DNA of 64,000 nt from Pseudomonas tohonis (GCF_012767755.2 NZ_AP023189.1:6264001-6328000); one strand, 5' to 3'. Shown: positions 29,634-38,624, counted from the stretch's first letter. Numbers and translations: made by a program. Notes: generated by a model not told the origin, from the letters alone.

Positions 29634-31619
29634 TCAGTTGCCGGGGTTCAGGTATGCGCCGCGGAAGTCGATCCAGCCGGCGCCGAAGACCAGCCGCGCC
29701 TTGACTTCCAGTCCGTCCACCTCGAAGCCCTCTCTGGTCTCAGTGAACACGCCTTCTTCGCCTTCCAGGTAGGCGTACTCGAAGGTGTCGATCAGACCCG
29801 GCTCAGTGAACAGGAACCACTGGTTGCCGGTGATACGGGCGTCGACGATCACGGTCAGCGAGGCGTTGCGGACGTCGTTGATGTCGGAGTTCTTGGCAGG
29901 GACGTACTGGGAGCTGGTGTACTGGAAGGCCTCCAGTTCCTTGTCCGGGCCAACCACCAGGTAGCGGGGCTCGGGGTTGAGGAACGCGCCAGCCTTGGAC
30001 TTCTGCTTGCGCATGGCGGCGCGGGCAGCCCCCAAGGTGGTGGTGTTGATCGCGCCGCCGCTGGCCGCGATGTTGCCGTGGTCTGCCACGAAGATGGCCT
30101 TGCCATCGGTGAAGTTCGGGTTGGAAAGGATCAGGTTCCAGACCAGGTTGGACTCGGTCTGAGCCGCAGCCGCGCCGTATGCCTGGGGGATGCGAGTGAA
30201 CGCGCTCAGGTCATCGTTGATGATGGCTTCCCAGGTGATCGCGATGATCTTGCCGAACTTGGTGACGCGGATCGGCGCACCCTCTTCTTCCAGCTTGCCG
30301 TACTTGTACTCGCCGTGCTCCTTCACTTCTTCCAGCGCGGCGATATCGCCCAGCGCAGCACGGGTGACAGCGCGGAAGTCGGAAACGGTGGTCTTGCGGC
30401 CCAGGGGGCGCCAGGTCTGCGGGGCCTGGGCATAGGCGTCGCGCAGAGTGCGGTTGACGGCGTTGCCGAGCAGGATCGGGAAGTCACTGGTGGAGTGCAT
30501 GCCTGCAGTTCGGAAAGCCTGGCGATCGCAGCCCAGGGCCGCGCGGGCGATCTCGTGAGGCATCATGCCGCGAGTGGAACCGCCGACCGCCTCAATGGAT
30601 TCGCGCGCCATGTCGAGCAGGCGCATGCCACGGAACTCGCGTCCCGTATCTTCCAGCTTGATGGCCGAGTTGCAGCGGTGCAGCAGGGCGTTCAGCATCG
30701 CGGCGCGTTTGGCGTCGATCAGATCTTGGTCGCGGGTGCCGGTGGGCAGAGTGTTGCGGGTGTCGGGCTGGTTCTTCTGCTGACGCTCGGCCAGCTTGTC
30801 GATCATGGCAGTGCTGGCGTCGGCCGGCGATACGCCGCGCTCGATCAGGTCTTCGGCGAAGTCGTCGTCCAGGCCGACTTTCTTGGCCATGGCGCGGATG
30901 GTGGTGCCGCGCTTGCGCTCGGCCTCGGCGGCCTCACGGCGGATCAGCTCTTCGGCCGCGCGTTTCTCTTCTTCGGTCATTTCGGTTTCCTCTTGGGGGT
31001 TGGCCACGGCGGCCGGTTGGGCGGCAGGCTCTTCAGCCTCCCGAGTTTCGAACAGGGTGTTGAAGCGCTGGCCTTCGTACTCGGCCGGGGTCTTGGCGCT
31101 GCGGATCTTGGCGCCGTCGTCGAAGCCGATCGGCACGATGGAGAGCTCCATGGGCTCCCAGTCCACCGCGCGGTAGATCGGCATGGTGTCGTCGCCGCCC
31201 TCGACCAGGACGTAGCGGTGCACGGTGTAGCCCACGCTGATGTTGCGCAGGATTCCGTCCTTCACGTCGCGGAACACCTCGTCGGCGTCCTCGCGCTTGC
31301 TGAAGCGCACCAGGGCGTGGCCTTCACCGTTCTCGAGCCAGGCCTTCTCGACCACGGCCAGCACGGAGCGCAGCTCCCACTGGTTGTGGGCGTTGAGGAG
31401 AGGGGCACCGTTGTTGAGGCGCTCCATCTTCACGGCCGAGTCGCTGACTTCCAGCTCCTCGAGGTAGTAACCCACGTCCCAGTTCCAGCGCCGGCCCTGG
31501 GCGCCGGTGGTCCACACCAGCTCAGCCGTGCGGGCCTCGATGTCGACCGTCTCCGGGCGCACCGCGGCGCGCAGCGTGAGCATGGGGGTCTCATGCGTCT
31601 TGTTCGTCGCCGGCTGCAT
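29634..31619 (-). CDS. Prohead protease - major capsid protein fusion
   Basis: 661 aa. The N-terminal about 215 residues resemble HK97-family prohead proteases, with likely catalytic His in APLLNAHNQ and Ser in RNISVGYTV. A Glu/Lys/Ala-rich helical linker (about 215-300) resembles a scaffold or delta domain. The C-terminal about 340 residues are an HK97-fold capsid protein (SDFPILLGNAVNRTL, GNQWFLFTEPGLIDTFEYAYLEG). The protease would cut between scaffold and capsid to release mature capsid. The frame is continuous with no stop, so it is a genuine fusion. It overlaps the portal gene by 29 bases. Confidence 0.88.
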   Translation of the reverse strand: MQPATNKTHETPMLTLRAAVRPETVDIEARTAELVWTTGAQGRRWNWDVGYYLEELEVSDSAVKMERLNNGAPLLNAHNQWELRSVLAVVEKAWLENGEGHALVRFSKREDADEVFRDVKDGILRNISVGYTVHRYVLVEGGDDTMPIYRAVDWEPMELSIVPIGFDDGAKIRSAKTPAEYEGQRFNTLFETREAEEPAAQPAAVANPQEETEMTEEEKRAAEELIRREAAEAERKRGTTIRAMAKKVGLDDDFAEDLIERGVSPADASTAMIDKLAERQQKNQPDTRNTLPTGTRDQDLIDAKRAAMLNALLHRCNSAIKLEDTGREFRGMRLLDMARESIEAVGGSTRGMMPHEIARAALGCDRQAFRTAGMHSTSDFPILLGNAVNRTLRDAYAQAPQTWRPLGRKTTVSDFRAVTRAALGDIAALEEVKEHGEYKYGKLEEEGAPIRVTKFGKIIAITWEAIINDDLSAFTRIPQAYGAAAAQTESNLVWNLILSNPNFTDGKAIFVADHGNIAASGGAINTTTLGAARAAMRKQKSKAGAFLNPEPRYLVVGPDKELEAFQYTSSQYVPAKNSDINDVRNASLTVIVDARITGNQWFLFTEPGLIDTFEYAYLEGEEGVFTETREGFEVDGLEVKARLVFGAGWIDFRGAYLNPGN

Positions 31620-33096
31620 CTTCCGGTTTCTCCTTGGTGGTGTTGGTGGCAGCCGCTGCCGAACCGGCCGCGAGCACCTTGCGGGGGTCGCAGTCGAGGA
31701 TCAGCCCGAGGTCGTCGAGCAGGGCGTTGGCGTCCTGGATGTTCTTGGCATGTGCCTGCGGGTCGGTGATGCCGAGCTCGCGCAGGGCATCCGGCCAGGT
31801 GACCAGGCCATTGCGCAGGCGCTGCTTCACGGCCTCGATCTCCGACTTCGGATCGACCATCTCGCGGCGCGGTGGCGTCCACTCGGCTTTCACGTCCTCG
31901 AGCACGCCACCCGGCAGCAGGGCCTGAGCCTCCATGAACCAGGACCAAACGCCGACACAGAGCTGAGGGATCAGCATCCGCCACTGCCACACGTCCACCC
32001 GGCGCGCGAAGTGCAGCCAGCCCATCCGGCCGCTGGAGAAGTTCACCCCCTTCAGGTCGCCGGTGGTGAGCTCGTAGGGAACCCCCAGGCCGACGGAGAT
32101 GGCGTGAAGGCCTTGCCAGGCGTAGGAGTCGTAGCCGTTGAACGTTGGCGGCGTGCCGAAGCTGACGCTTTCGCCCTGCCCCAACTCCTGGATGATCCCT
32201 GGCTCTACCCGCTCAACCAGAGGCGGCGGCTTTCCGGTGCTCGCAGCATCATCCTTGTTGATGAAGGCGGCGAAGCAAGCGGCGATCTTCGCCTGCTCCA
32301 TCACCGCATCTTCCATCTCGTCGAAGTTGCGCAGGCGCTGCATCACCGGCGCGAACCAGCTGTAGCCACGGGCCTGGCCAGGGCGCTTCGGCAGAAAGAT
32401 GTGGATCACGTCCTCGGCCGGGATGCGGCGGGAGGTCGATGTGCGCCAGGCGTTGTTGGCGCCTGGGTGCTGATCGAAAAGCCAGTAGGCGACGCGCTTG
32501 CCGATGGGGCTGAACTCGATGCCCTGGATAATCTCGTTGGCGCCGTTGGGGCCGTGCTTCTCCTCGTCGAGGAAGTCGGCCTCCAGCACCTGCAGCTGCA
32601 TCGGCACCGGCAGGCCATCCGAGGACTTGCGCCAGCGCCGGCGCACCAGCACCTCGCCGCCCTCGGGCACCGCTTCCATGATCTTGTGCTGAAGCCCATA
32701 GAAGTTCTCCAGGCCGTCGGCGTCGCAGAGCGTCTCCTCCCCCCAGGCCTTCCACAGGTCCATCAGCTTCTTGTTGGCGCGACCGGACTTCGCCATGGGG
32801 CGCGGGACGATGCCCGCGCCCACTACGTTGTCGGCGATGCCGGTGACGGCACGTTCGGCATAGGGGTTGTTCCGGCGAAGGTCGCGCGCGCGGTTGCGCA
32901 GGCGGGCCAGGGCCGGTCCGATCTCAGCGTTGGCGTCGGTGCTACTACTGCGCCAGCCATCGTTGCGACGGCCCTTGGCAGCCCCTTCGAAGCGGCGCTC
33001 GAAGATGTCGATCTGCAGGTCGATCTTCTTTTTCCGCAGGCGAGCTTCTGCGCGTTTCGCGGCACGGCCGGGAAACAGGTTGTCCATGAAGCCCAT
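31591..33096 (-). CDS. Lambda-type portal protein
   Basis: 501 aa, the lambda gpB size. It begins MGFMDNLFPGRAAKRAEARLR and contains ARDLRRNNPYAERAVTGIADNVVG, the portal signature, then VQRLRNFDEMEDAVMEQAKIA. It forms the dodecameric ring through which DNA is packaged and ejected. Its start is one base after the gpW-like gene and it is followed by the capsid fusion gene with a frame overlap. Confidence 0.93.
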   Translation of the reverse strand: MGFMDNLFPGRAAKRAEARLRKKKIDLQIDIFERRFEGAAKGRRNDGWRSSSTDANAEIGPALARLRNRARDLRRNNPYAERAVTGIADNVVGAGIVPRPMAKSGRANKKLMDLWKAWGEETLCDADGLENFYGLQHKIMEAVPEGGEVLVRRRWRKSSDGLPVPMQLQVLEADFLDEEKHGPNGANEIIQGIEFSPIGKRVAYWLFDQHPGANNAWRTSTSRRIPAEDVIHIFLPKRPGQARGYSWFAPVMQRLRNFDEMEDAVMEQAKIAACFAAFINKDDAASTGKPPPLVERVEPGIIQELGQGESVSFGTPPTFNGYDSYAWQGLHAISVGLGVPYELTTGDLKGVNFSSGRMGWLHFARRVDVWQWRMLIPQLCVGVWSWFMEAQALLPGGVLEDVKAEWTPPRREMVDPKSEIEAVKQRLRNGLVTWPDALRELGITDPQAHAKNIQDANALLDDLGLILDCDPRKVLAAGSAAAATNTTKEKPEDAAGDEQDA

Positions 33097-33097
33097 G

Positions 33098-33301
33098 TCA
33101 GTAGCCTTTCGAGAAGGAGGCGTAGCGCCTGCCGCCGTTGTTATGGGAGTTCATGCCGAGCTCACCCTCCATCTGGCGGAGGATGCGCATCATCTCGTCC
33201 ACGCTGCGGTAGGTAACGGCGCGATCGGCGTAACGCACCTGAAGCTCGCCGCCGGCCAGGGCGGCCTTCAGGGCTTCGTACTGCTCCAGGGTGTAGGCCA
33301 T
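33098..33301 (-). CDS. gpW-like head-tail joining protein
   Basis: 67 aa, the usual size of gpW. The start MAYTLEQYEALKAALAGGEL and YADRAVTYRSVDEMMRILRQ match the lambda gpW family, which connects the portal to the tail. It sits between terminase and portal, overlapping the end of the terminase gene by one base. Confidence 0.88.
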   Translation of the reverse strand: MAYTLEQYEALKAALAGGELQVRYADRAVTYRSVDEMMRILRQMEGELGMNSHNNGGRRYASFSKGY

Positions 33302-35256
33302 CAGTTCTTCTTCCAGTAGGAGGATTTGGCACGAGGCCGTTCTTCGGAGGTGTCCACTGCGGTCGCGCCACCGGGTTCGGGTTTAACGGCCAGAGCCTCA
33401 AGGTCCAAGCCGAAGCGCTGCTGGCTGATACGCAGAGCGGCGACAGCCAGGACAAAGCAGTCCAGCGCTTCGTTGCGCTTACCGCCGGCGTCCCAGCGAA
33501 GAACTCGCTTGCCCTTCGAAATCACAGCCTTCTTCTTCTCGGCGGTGAGCTGCTTCAACTCGTCTTCGTCGCAGATGTCGTCGTTTGCGGGGAAGTGCAC
33601 AGCTCCAGGTTGAGCCTCGCCGCTCCTCGACTTCGCCACGTCGATGGCGATACGCAGGCGGCTGTAGATCAGCTCCTTGGCGTTGTCGGTCCCGATCTCC
33701 GTCTTGTAGATGCGGTCCTTCTTCTTCCTTGGGAAGTTGGCGATCATCTTCCCGTAGGTGCTTGCGCCGAAGGTCGGGATTACCCACATGGCGCCATGCT
33801 TGCGGCTCTCTGCGGCAACCTCGTCGGAGTAGTGGCCGCCGGCGTCCCAGCACCAGCGCTCCACGCGCATCACCAGGCCGTCGGCTCGGGTGAACTGCTT
33901 GTGGATCTGAAGGCCGACCTTCCGGCGCAACTCCTCGCTGCCCGGGTCTCCGTTCAGGATGAAGCGGTGCACCAGCCAAGATTCCTCGCCGGGCCCGAAT
34001 GCCCACACCCGTCCTTCAAGGCGGTCGTCCTGGGTGTCGATTCCGCCCATGAGCGCAGTGGCCGCCATGGGAACCTCGGGGTACACCTCGCGGCGCCCAT
34101 AGAGGAGCTCCCAATCAACCTTCTCGCCCTGGTCTTCCTCCCACACCTCGCCCAGCACGGTGTTGACGAAGGTGATCAGCTTCTCGCGATCACCCTTGAC
34201 CTTGAGCCAGTCCTCGACGATCTCGAGCCAGGTGGTGCGAGTGCTGTAGGCGGTCCAGATGTGGAAGCTCACCGACTGCGGGGTGCCGCATGGCTCGTCG
34301 TCCTGGTCAAACCAGTCCATGCCGTCGCGGGTCCAGATGCCGGTCTTCTCGCAGATCCAGCGGCCTTTCTCGGAAGCCACCACCATCTGGTGGTGGTAGA
34401 ACTCGCAGCCCTTGTGGGCGCACACGTACCAGGCCTTGCTGGCCTGGCCGAGCTTGTCGGTTTCCCACTTGATGCCGAAGGCGCAATCCTTGCCGCCCCA
34501 CAGCAGCACCTGCTCACCGCCGCAGCATGGGCAGGCGATGTTGTAGCGCAGCAGGTGCGGCGACTCTTCAACGGCCTTGGTGATCTGGCACGGCCCGGCA
34601 ATGCCCGGGGTCGAGCCACGGATGGACTTCGGGTTCGTCGCGCCCTGCAGGCGCCGGTCTCCGAGAGAAGTCGGAGAGCCCTCGCCCTCAATGCTGGCGT
34701 CGAACTTCGACAGCTCGTCGTAGATGACCTCGTCGGCCGACTTCTCGCGGTAGTTCCGCGCAGCCTTTCCGCCCAGGCACCACAGCATCTTCCGGTTTGC
34801 GAACCGCTTGGCATTGATGGTGTTGTCCGCATGCTTGCGGCCGAACCACGGAGCCAGCTCCAGAAGCAGGGGGGCGTCACGGATCAGGCCGTTGATGTGG
34901 CGCTTCGAGAACTCTTCGGAGTCAGGGTCGGTCGGGGTGTACGCCAGCACGTTGCGGCGCTTGTGCTGGATCTTGTAGCCGATATTCGCCACGAGCAGCT
35001 TGGTATAGCCGACGCGGGCGGACTTGATCAGGTTCAGCGTCCGGATCAGGTCGTTGCCCATGCAGTTCAGGATCGCCCGCTGCACGGGGTCGGTGATCCA
35101 CTTGCCCTCCTGATAGGACGATTCGGCCGACATGTAGAAGCCGTTGTCGGCATCGGCCCATTCCACCGCAGTCTGAGGTGGCTCCTTGTAGAGCGGAGCG
35201 AGCCCGAGCTTGATCGCCTTGCGGAAGTTACTCAGCCAGGGACTCGAGGTACTCAT
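33301..35256 (-). CDS. Terminase large subunit (lambda gpA-like)
   Basis: 651 aa from the ATG at 35256; a TTG nine codons upstream is possible. The Walker-A-like SARVGYTKLL replaces the usual GKS/T loop, exactly as in lambda gpA. A Cys4-like segment (CPCCGG) precedes the nuclease part. It is the ATP-driven motor and cos-cutting nuclease of packaging. It overlaps the small subunit gene by 29 bases. The gpA/gpNu1 type implies cos-type packaging. Confidence 0.93.
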   Translation of the reverse strand: MSTSSPWLSNFRKAIKLGLAPLYKEPPQTAVEWADADNGFYMSAESSYQEGKWITDPVQRAILNCMGNDLIRTLNLIKSARVGYTKLLVANIGYKIQHKRRNVLAYTPTDPDSEEFSKRHINGLIRDAPLLLELAPWFGRKHADNTINAKRFANRKMLWCLGGKAARNYREKSADEVIYDELSKFDASIEGEGSPTSLGDRRLQGATNPKSIRGSTPGIAGPCQITKAVEESPHLLRYNIACPCCGGEQVLLWGGKDCAFGIKWETDKLGQASKAWYVCAHKGCEFYHHQMVVASEKGRWICEKTGIWTRDGMDWFDQDDEPCGTPQSVSFHIWTAYSTRTTWLEIVEDWLKVKGDREKLITFVNTVLGEVWEEDQGEKVDWELLYGRREVYPEVPMAATALMGGIDTQDDRLEGRVWAFGPGEESWLVHRFILNGDPGSEELRRKVGLQIHKQFTRADGLVMRVERWCWDAGGHYSDEVAAESRKHGAMWVIPTFGASTYGKMIANFPRKKKDRIYKTEIGTDNAKELIYSRLRIAIDVAKSRSGEAQPGAVHFPANDDICDEDELKQLTAEKKKAVISKGKRVLRWDAGGKRNEALDCFVLAVAALRISQQRFGLDLEALAVKPEPGGATAVDTSEERPRAKSSYWKKN

Positions 35257-35773
35257 CAAGATATTCCGGGAGGTGCTCGCCAAGTTCGGCGGCAGCGTTG
35301 CGCGCCATGGCTAGCTCCCGCTCGAGCGACTCGAGGTGCCGGGAATCCATATCGGGGTGCTTGCGCCGCAACGTCTTGCTGACGGTATCCAGGATCGAAC
35401 CGACCTGGGCGGCCAGCTTGACCAAGGCGAACGTGGCAAATGGGGCCGGGACAAGTTGCTTGTCCGTGACCAAGTTTTCCTTCTCTTTGGCGTCGGCCTG
35501 GGCGGCGGTAAGTCGCAACCGCTCGACGTTCAGTTTGTACTCGATCAGCGGATCGACACCTTCGCCATCGACATGGCCAGGTTGTTGTTTCCGCAGTGCG
35601 TGTTGAACGCGGTTTTCAACCACATCTTGCACCAGATAGAAGGCCTCACGACCCATCCGGGCAACTGGCTCGACGCCCCATTTATCAAAGGCTTGCGGAG
35701 AAATCCCGAGGCTCGAAGCCATCTCGGATTTGTTCAAGCAGCCCCGAGGCTTGGTTGTTTCGTTTTTGGCCAT
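35228..35773 (-). CDS. Terminase small subunit (gpNu1-like)
   Basis: 181 aa from the ATG at 35773 (an ATG at 35812 would add 13 residues). An N-terminal winged-HTH-like part (CLNKSEMASSLGISPQAFDKW) recognises packaging DNA. The rest contains LRLTAAQADAKEKEN and RRKHPDMDSRHLESLEREL, matching lambda Nu1. It pairs with TerL to bind and cut the cos region, which should be close by. Confidence 0.9.
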   Translation of the reverse strand: MAKNETTKPRGCLNKSEMASSLGISPQAFDKWGVEPVARMGREAFYLVQDVVENRVQHALRKQQPGHVDGEGVDPLIEYKLNVERLRLTAAQADAKEKENLVTDKQLVPAPFATFALVKLAAQVGSILDTVSKTLRRKHPDMDSRHLESLERELAMARNAAAELGEHLPEYLDEYLESLAE

Positions 35774-35832
35774 GACTAAACAACAACCAACCTCTGATTT
35801 TCGGTCATACATAGTGTGAAAGCGGGGCTCGA

Positions 35833-35880
35833 ATTACCCTCGGGGGCACCCCCACCCGGGAGGACCCAACACCCCACCCC
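35833..35880. other. GC-rich tract upstream of terS, candidate cos region
   Basis: Between the terS start and the next gene upstream lies an unusual run of C and G blocks (TCGGGGGCACCCCCACCCGG and following CCC tracts). GGGGGCACCCCC is a near-perfect dyad. A lambda-type terminase needs a cos site near terS; this is the only non-coding gap there. Identification as cos is inference. Confidence 0.3.
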
Positions 35881-35903
35881 CTGCTAGGAGGTCGCCAGAT
35901 CGG

Positions 35904-36692
35904 TCAGCGTCGGCGGGTGGACAGCGCTTGGATCATCGCCTTGGAGAACTCCACAGGCAGCGCCATGGCCGCCTTGCGCTGAGCCAGGCCGAAGAAGTCG
36001 AACTGCGGCTTATAGGTTGGGGCTCGAGATGCGACGGCGAGGACGATCTTCAGTCCCGCCCTTCCCTTCTCGGTACGCTCAGCCACAGCGAACGCGCCAC
36101 GCTTGGAATCGCGCATAACAAAGAAGCGCTTGCCATTGCCTTTGGCCTTGCTCTTGGCGCTATTGGTGGCATTGGCCTTGTACCCTTCCTCTGTGTACAG
36201 CTGGGCACCTGACAGGACCTTGGCAAGGAAGCCGCTCGACAGGTTGCCGTACTGGTCAAGCTCAGCTCCCTGCCCTGGCATAACGTACTGCCCCGGCTTG
36301 AGGAACCCCTTGCGTCTCAGCATGGATTCGATGGCCTTATGGCTGCGAGGGCCGCCGTAGATCTCAGGAGTCAGCCACTTCGATGCGGCTCGGCCCTTGC
36401 CCCATGCCCCTTCCCTTCCTACTGGGCGCCCTCCTGCCCCCATCTGCCGGCCGTCCTTGATCCATACCCTCGACTCCAGCTTCTGCTTGGTCGCCGGCAG
36501 GATGTATAGGCTATTCAGTGTCGCTGGGGTTGGCCTATCGAAAGCCACACCCAGCTCGCCGCGCAGATCCTCTGCCACCACTTGGGCTGTCCTTGTGAGG
36601 GCCAGTGCCAGGGCGAACGGTAGCTGTGCCTTCTCAAGCTCGGACAGACTGCTGATTGCAGACTCCAGCCCGTCCTGCTTGATGGTGATCAT
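35904..36692 (-). CDS. Phage protein of unknown function between holin and terminase genes
   Basis: 262 aa, basic, Lys/Arg/Ala-rich with a Lys-rich central stretch (NSAKSKAKGNGKRFF). It starts MITIKQDGLESAISSLSELEKAQLPFALALAL. I do not recognise the family. It is one of three genes between the late region start and terS and overlaps the preceding holin gene (ATGA), so it is co-translated. Confidence 0.55.
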   Translation of the reverse strand: MITIKQDGLESAISSLSELEKAQLPFALALALTRTAQVVAEDLRGELGVAFDRPTPATLNSLYILPATKQKLESRVWIKDGRQMGAGGRPVGREGAWGKGRAASKWLTPEIYGGPRSHKAIESMLRRKGFLKPGQYVMPGQGAELDQYGNLSSGFLAKVLSGAQLYTEEGYKANATNSAKSKAKGNGKRFFVMRDSKRGAFAVAERTEKGRAGLKIVLAVASRAPTYKPQFDFFGLAQRKAAMALPVEFSKAMIQALSTRRR

Positions 36693-37018
36693 CGCCGAAC
36701 CCTGCGGCGATCAATGCCATCCCAGTGACTGGTCCAGTTGACCTGGACGATGCGGGCCACGTTGCCCCGGGCCAGCCAGACCAGCACCGAAAGCCAGACC
36801 AGCACCAGGGCCAGCCACGGCGAGACAGGCTCGACGGGCTTGGCGGCCAGGAGCTCCAGCAGCACGGTCAGCGCAAAGCCCCCAGTGCAAAGGGCCAGGC
36901 CGTAGGCGCACAGGCCAATCCAGAACCGATAGCGCTCGCCATCGTGGCGCCAGGTGAAGATGCGGATGAAGATCGCAGCGCAGGACAGCGCCGCCAGTAG
37001 GGTCCATAGATCAGCCAT
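36689..37018 (-). CDS. Holin-like membrane protein (three membrane segments)
   Basis: 109 aa with three membrane segments (about 5-20, 33-58, 65-85) and a basic C-terminus (IDRRRVRR), the layout of small phage holins. It overlaps the second holin-type gene by 8 bases. As the second late gene it would set lysis timing by forming inner-membrane lesions that release the endolysin. Membrane topology is the basis of the call. Confidence 0.65.
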   Translation of the reverse strand: MADLWTLLAALSCAAIFIRIFTWRHDGERYRFWIGLCAYGLALCTGGFALTVLLELLAAKPVEPVSPWLALVLVWLSVLVWLARGNVARIVQVNWTSHWDGIDRRRVRR

Positions 37019-37382
37019 TGCTGCCGCCTCCTCTACGGTCGAGAAGAGACCGGAGCCACTCCGGCATCTTCCCGCCGCGGATCCACTCGAGGATGGTGAT
37101 CGAGATGGTCACCACCAGCGCGGCACACACGAACGAGGCGCCGCCACTGGTTCGAGCAGCGCCAACGCCGATCAGTTCGGCGGAACCGTAGTAACCAGCA
37201 ACCAGGCTCACAAGGAAGTAGCCGATGCGCTTGTAGATGCTCAGGTCCGGGGCGAACAGCACGAATAGCAGCGAGCCAGCCAGAGCACCCATAACAGCGT
37301 TCAGGTCCAGGCCGGCCCATGCAGCCCCGACAGTAACGCCAGCGGCAACGCCGCCCAGCACTCCAAGGCTCGGCTCTGCCAT
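37011..37382 (-). CDS. Second holin-like membrane protein, first late gene
   Basis: 123 aa from the ATG at 37382 (GGAG upstream). Gly/Ala-rich hydrophobic segments lie at about 6-27, 30-45, 50-66 and 82-100, followed by a basic tail (MPEWLRSLLDRRGGG). It resembles phage holin-type or antiholin proteins. It is the first gene after the terminator and dyad at the start of the late region, unlike lambda where the whole lysis cassette is together. Confidence 0.65.
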   Translation of the reverse strand: MAEPSLGVLGGVAAGVTVGAAWAGLDLNAVMGALAGSLLFVLFAPDLSIYKRIGYFLVSLVAGYYGSAELIGVGAARTSGGASFVCAALVVTISITILEWIRGGKMPEWLRSLLDRRGGGSNG

Positions 37383-37440
37383 GTGGGTCACTCCATGAAT
37401 AAAGGGCCCCGGGAATGGGGTTATGCGCGGATCCAGAAAA

Positions 37441-37472
37441 TAAAAAACCCGGCTCTGTGGCCGGGTCTTTTT
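37441..37472. terminator. Bidirectional intrinsic terminator at the start of the late region
   Basis: ACCCGGC-TCTGTG-GCCGGGT with T-runs on both sides (TTTTTT on minus, TTTTT on plus). It separates the Q-position gene from the late operon and may be the tR'-like site for late antitermination. Confidence 0.8.
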
Positions 37473-37518
37473 GGAGCTGATCTCGGCAGCGCGCACGGAT
37501 CAGATGATGGTGGTGAAT

Positions 37519-37568
37519 TTCGCTCATCTGCTCACAGTCGTCAACCCTACTGCGCACAGATGAGCGAA
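37519..37568. repeat. 12-bp inverted repeat after the Q-position gene
   Basis: TTCGCTCATCTG (37519-37530) and CAGATGAGCGAA (37557-37568) are exact reverse complements with a 26-base spacer. It sits six bases after the stop of the last early gene and before the terminator, where a late promoter and Q-binding site would be expected. Confidence 0.6.
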
Positions 37569-37573
37569 GACAG

Positions 37574-38119
37574 CTAGATCAACTGCTCGCGCTCAAGGAT
37601 CTCGGTAACCCGAACCACGGCCTGCTCTTCCAAAGCGTCGAGAGACTTCCAGATCCCTCGGCGCCATCGGCTGCGGGTGGAGTCCGGTCGGGCATCCATG
37701 TCCCAGGTGTTGATGTCATAGAACGCATCAGGGAGGCGCAGCACATGCGTGGAGCGCTTGCCGTCCTTTCCTTTCAGCTTCGGGATTGCCCAGGTGTAGA
37801 CAGCCTTGGTCAGGAACAGGTGAGGGCACGGCGCGGATATCTTCGGGATGAGCCGATTGATTGCGTCGAGCCGGCGGCGATCATGGGTTGAGTACTTGGC
37901 ATAGAGCACGTCCCACTCCGCCGAAGTGAGCTCTCGGTGCAGCAAGGCGTGCAGGATGCAGTCGAAGTCGAACTGATCCCTGGCGCCAAGCAGCGCCCGG
38001 AAGCCACCGTCCACCTTGCGCTCGATCAGCTTCTGCCAGCTCTGGCGGGCAGTGCTGTCCATGGTGTCAGCGGCTATTACCCGCACGATGGCGGGCATCA
38101 CATCGCGATAGACCGTCAT
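37574..38119 (-). CDS. Q-position phage protein, late-regulator candidate
   Basis: 181 aa, basic, with a Cys-containing segment (APCPHLFLTKAVYTWA) and a helical C-terminus. I do not recognise a defined family. It is the last gene of the leftward early operon, directly before an inverted repeat, a terminator and the first late gene, which is where lambda places its antiterminator Q. A regulatory role is inferred from position. Confidence 0.5.
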   Translation of the reverse strand: MTVYRDVMPAIVRVIAADTMDSTARQSWQKLIERKVDGGFRALLGARDQFDFDCILHALLHRELTSAEWDVLYAKYSTHDRRRLDAINRLIPKISAPCPHLFLTKAVYTWAIPKLKGKDGKRSTHVLRLPDAFYDINTWDMDARPDSTRSRWRRGIWKSLDALEEQAVVRVTEILEREQLI

Positions 38120-38322
38120 GCGACCTCCATCAGCTGCTTGTGCACGCTGTAGATGTCAGCGCCTTCGTGCATGCCGGGGCGGTGCGCGACCTGGATCACT
38201 TCGCCGGTGCGCATGGCGAGCTCCAGGGTGGTGCCACCGGACGAATGTCGGATACGCATACTGCTCAGGTCGGCCGGGTTGATGGCCAGGCCGGAGGCCT
38301 TCTCCAGAAGAATCATGGTCAT
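38116..38322 (-). CDS. Small early phage protein, function unknown
   Basis: 68 aa, ATGA overlap with the downstream gene. Short beta-type protein (MRIRHSSGGTTLELAMRTG). No motif recognised. Confidence 0.45.
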   Translation of the reverse strand: MTMILLEKASGLAINPADLSSMRIRHSSGGTTLELAMRTGEVIQVAHRPGMHEGADIYSVHKQLMEVA

Positions 38323-38624
38323 GCCGCCCTCCGTGGGTCGGGTTCGTTATTGAGGCCGAAGAGGTCGCGCAGCAGTGCGTCTGCCGCCGGGTGCCGGGCA
38401 TTGCCCTCGGCAACCCAGCCTCGGCCGTATTCGTGAAAGGGCTTCCCGGCGCGGTCTCCGTGCCAGGAGGCGACCAGGTCCAGCAGGGCAGCCAAGGCCT
38501 GGGTTCCGCCTGGCTTGGTGCTGGCCAACTCCTCGGCGGCCAGCTTCAGGAAGCGCCGCTCGATCTCGGTCATCACCTTGCGAGGCAGGGCGAAGGGGGA
38601 GGGTTTGTCGATCATCACAGCCAC
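38319..38624 (-). CDS. Small early phage protein, function unknown
   Basis: 101 aa, helical (RRFLKLAAEELASTKPGGTQALAALL). Overlaps the end of the tyrosine recombinase gene by 10 bases and the next gene by 4. No family recognised. Confidence 0.45.
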   Translation of the reverse strand: MAVMIDKPSPFALPRKVMTEIERRFLKLAAEELASTKPGGTQALAALLDLVASWHGDRAGKPFHEYGRGWVAEGNARHPAADALLRDLFGLNNEPDPRRAA

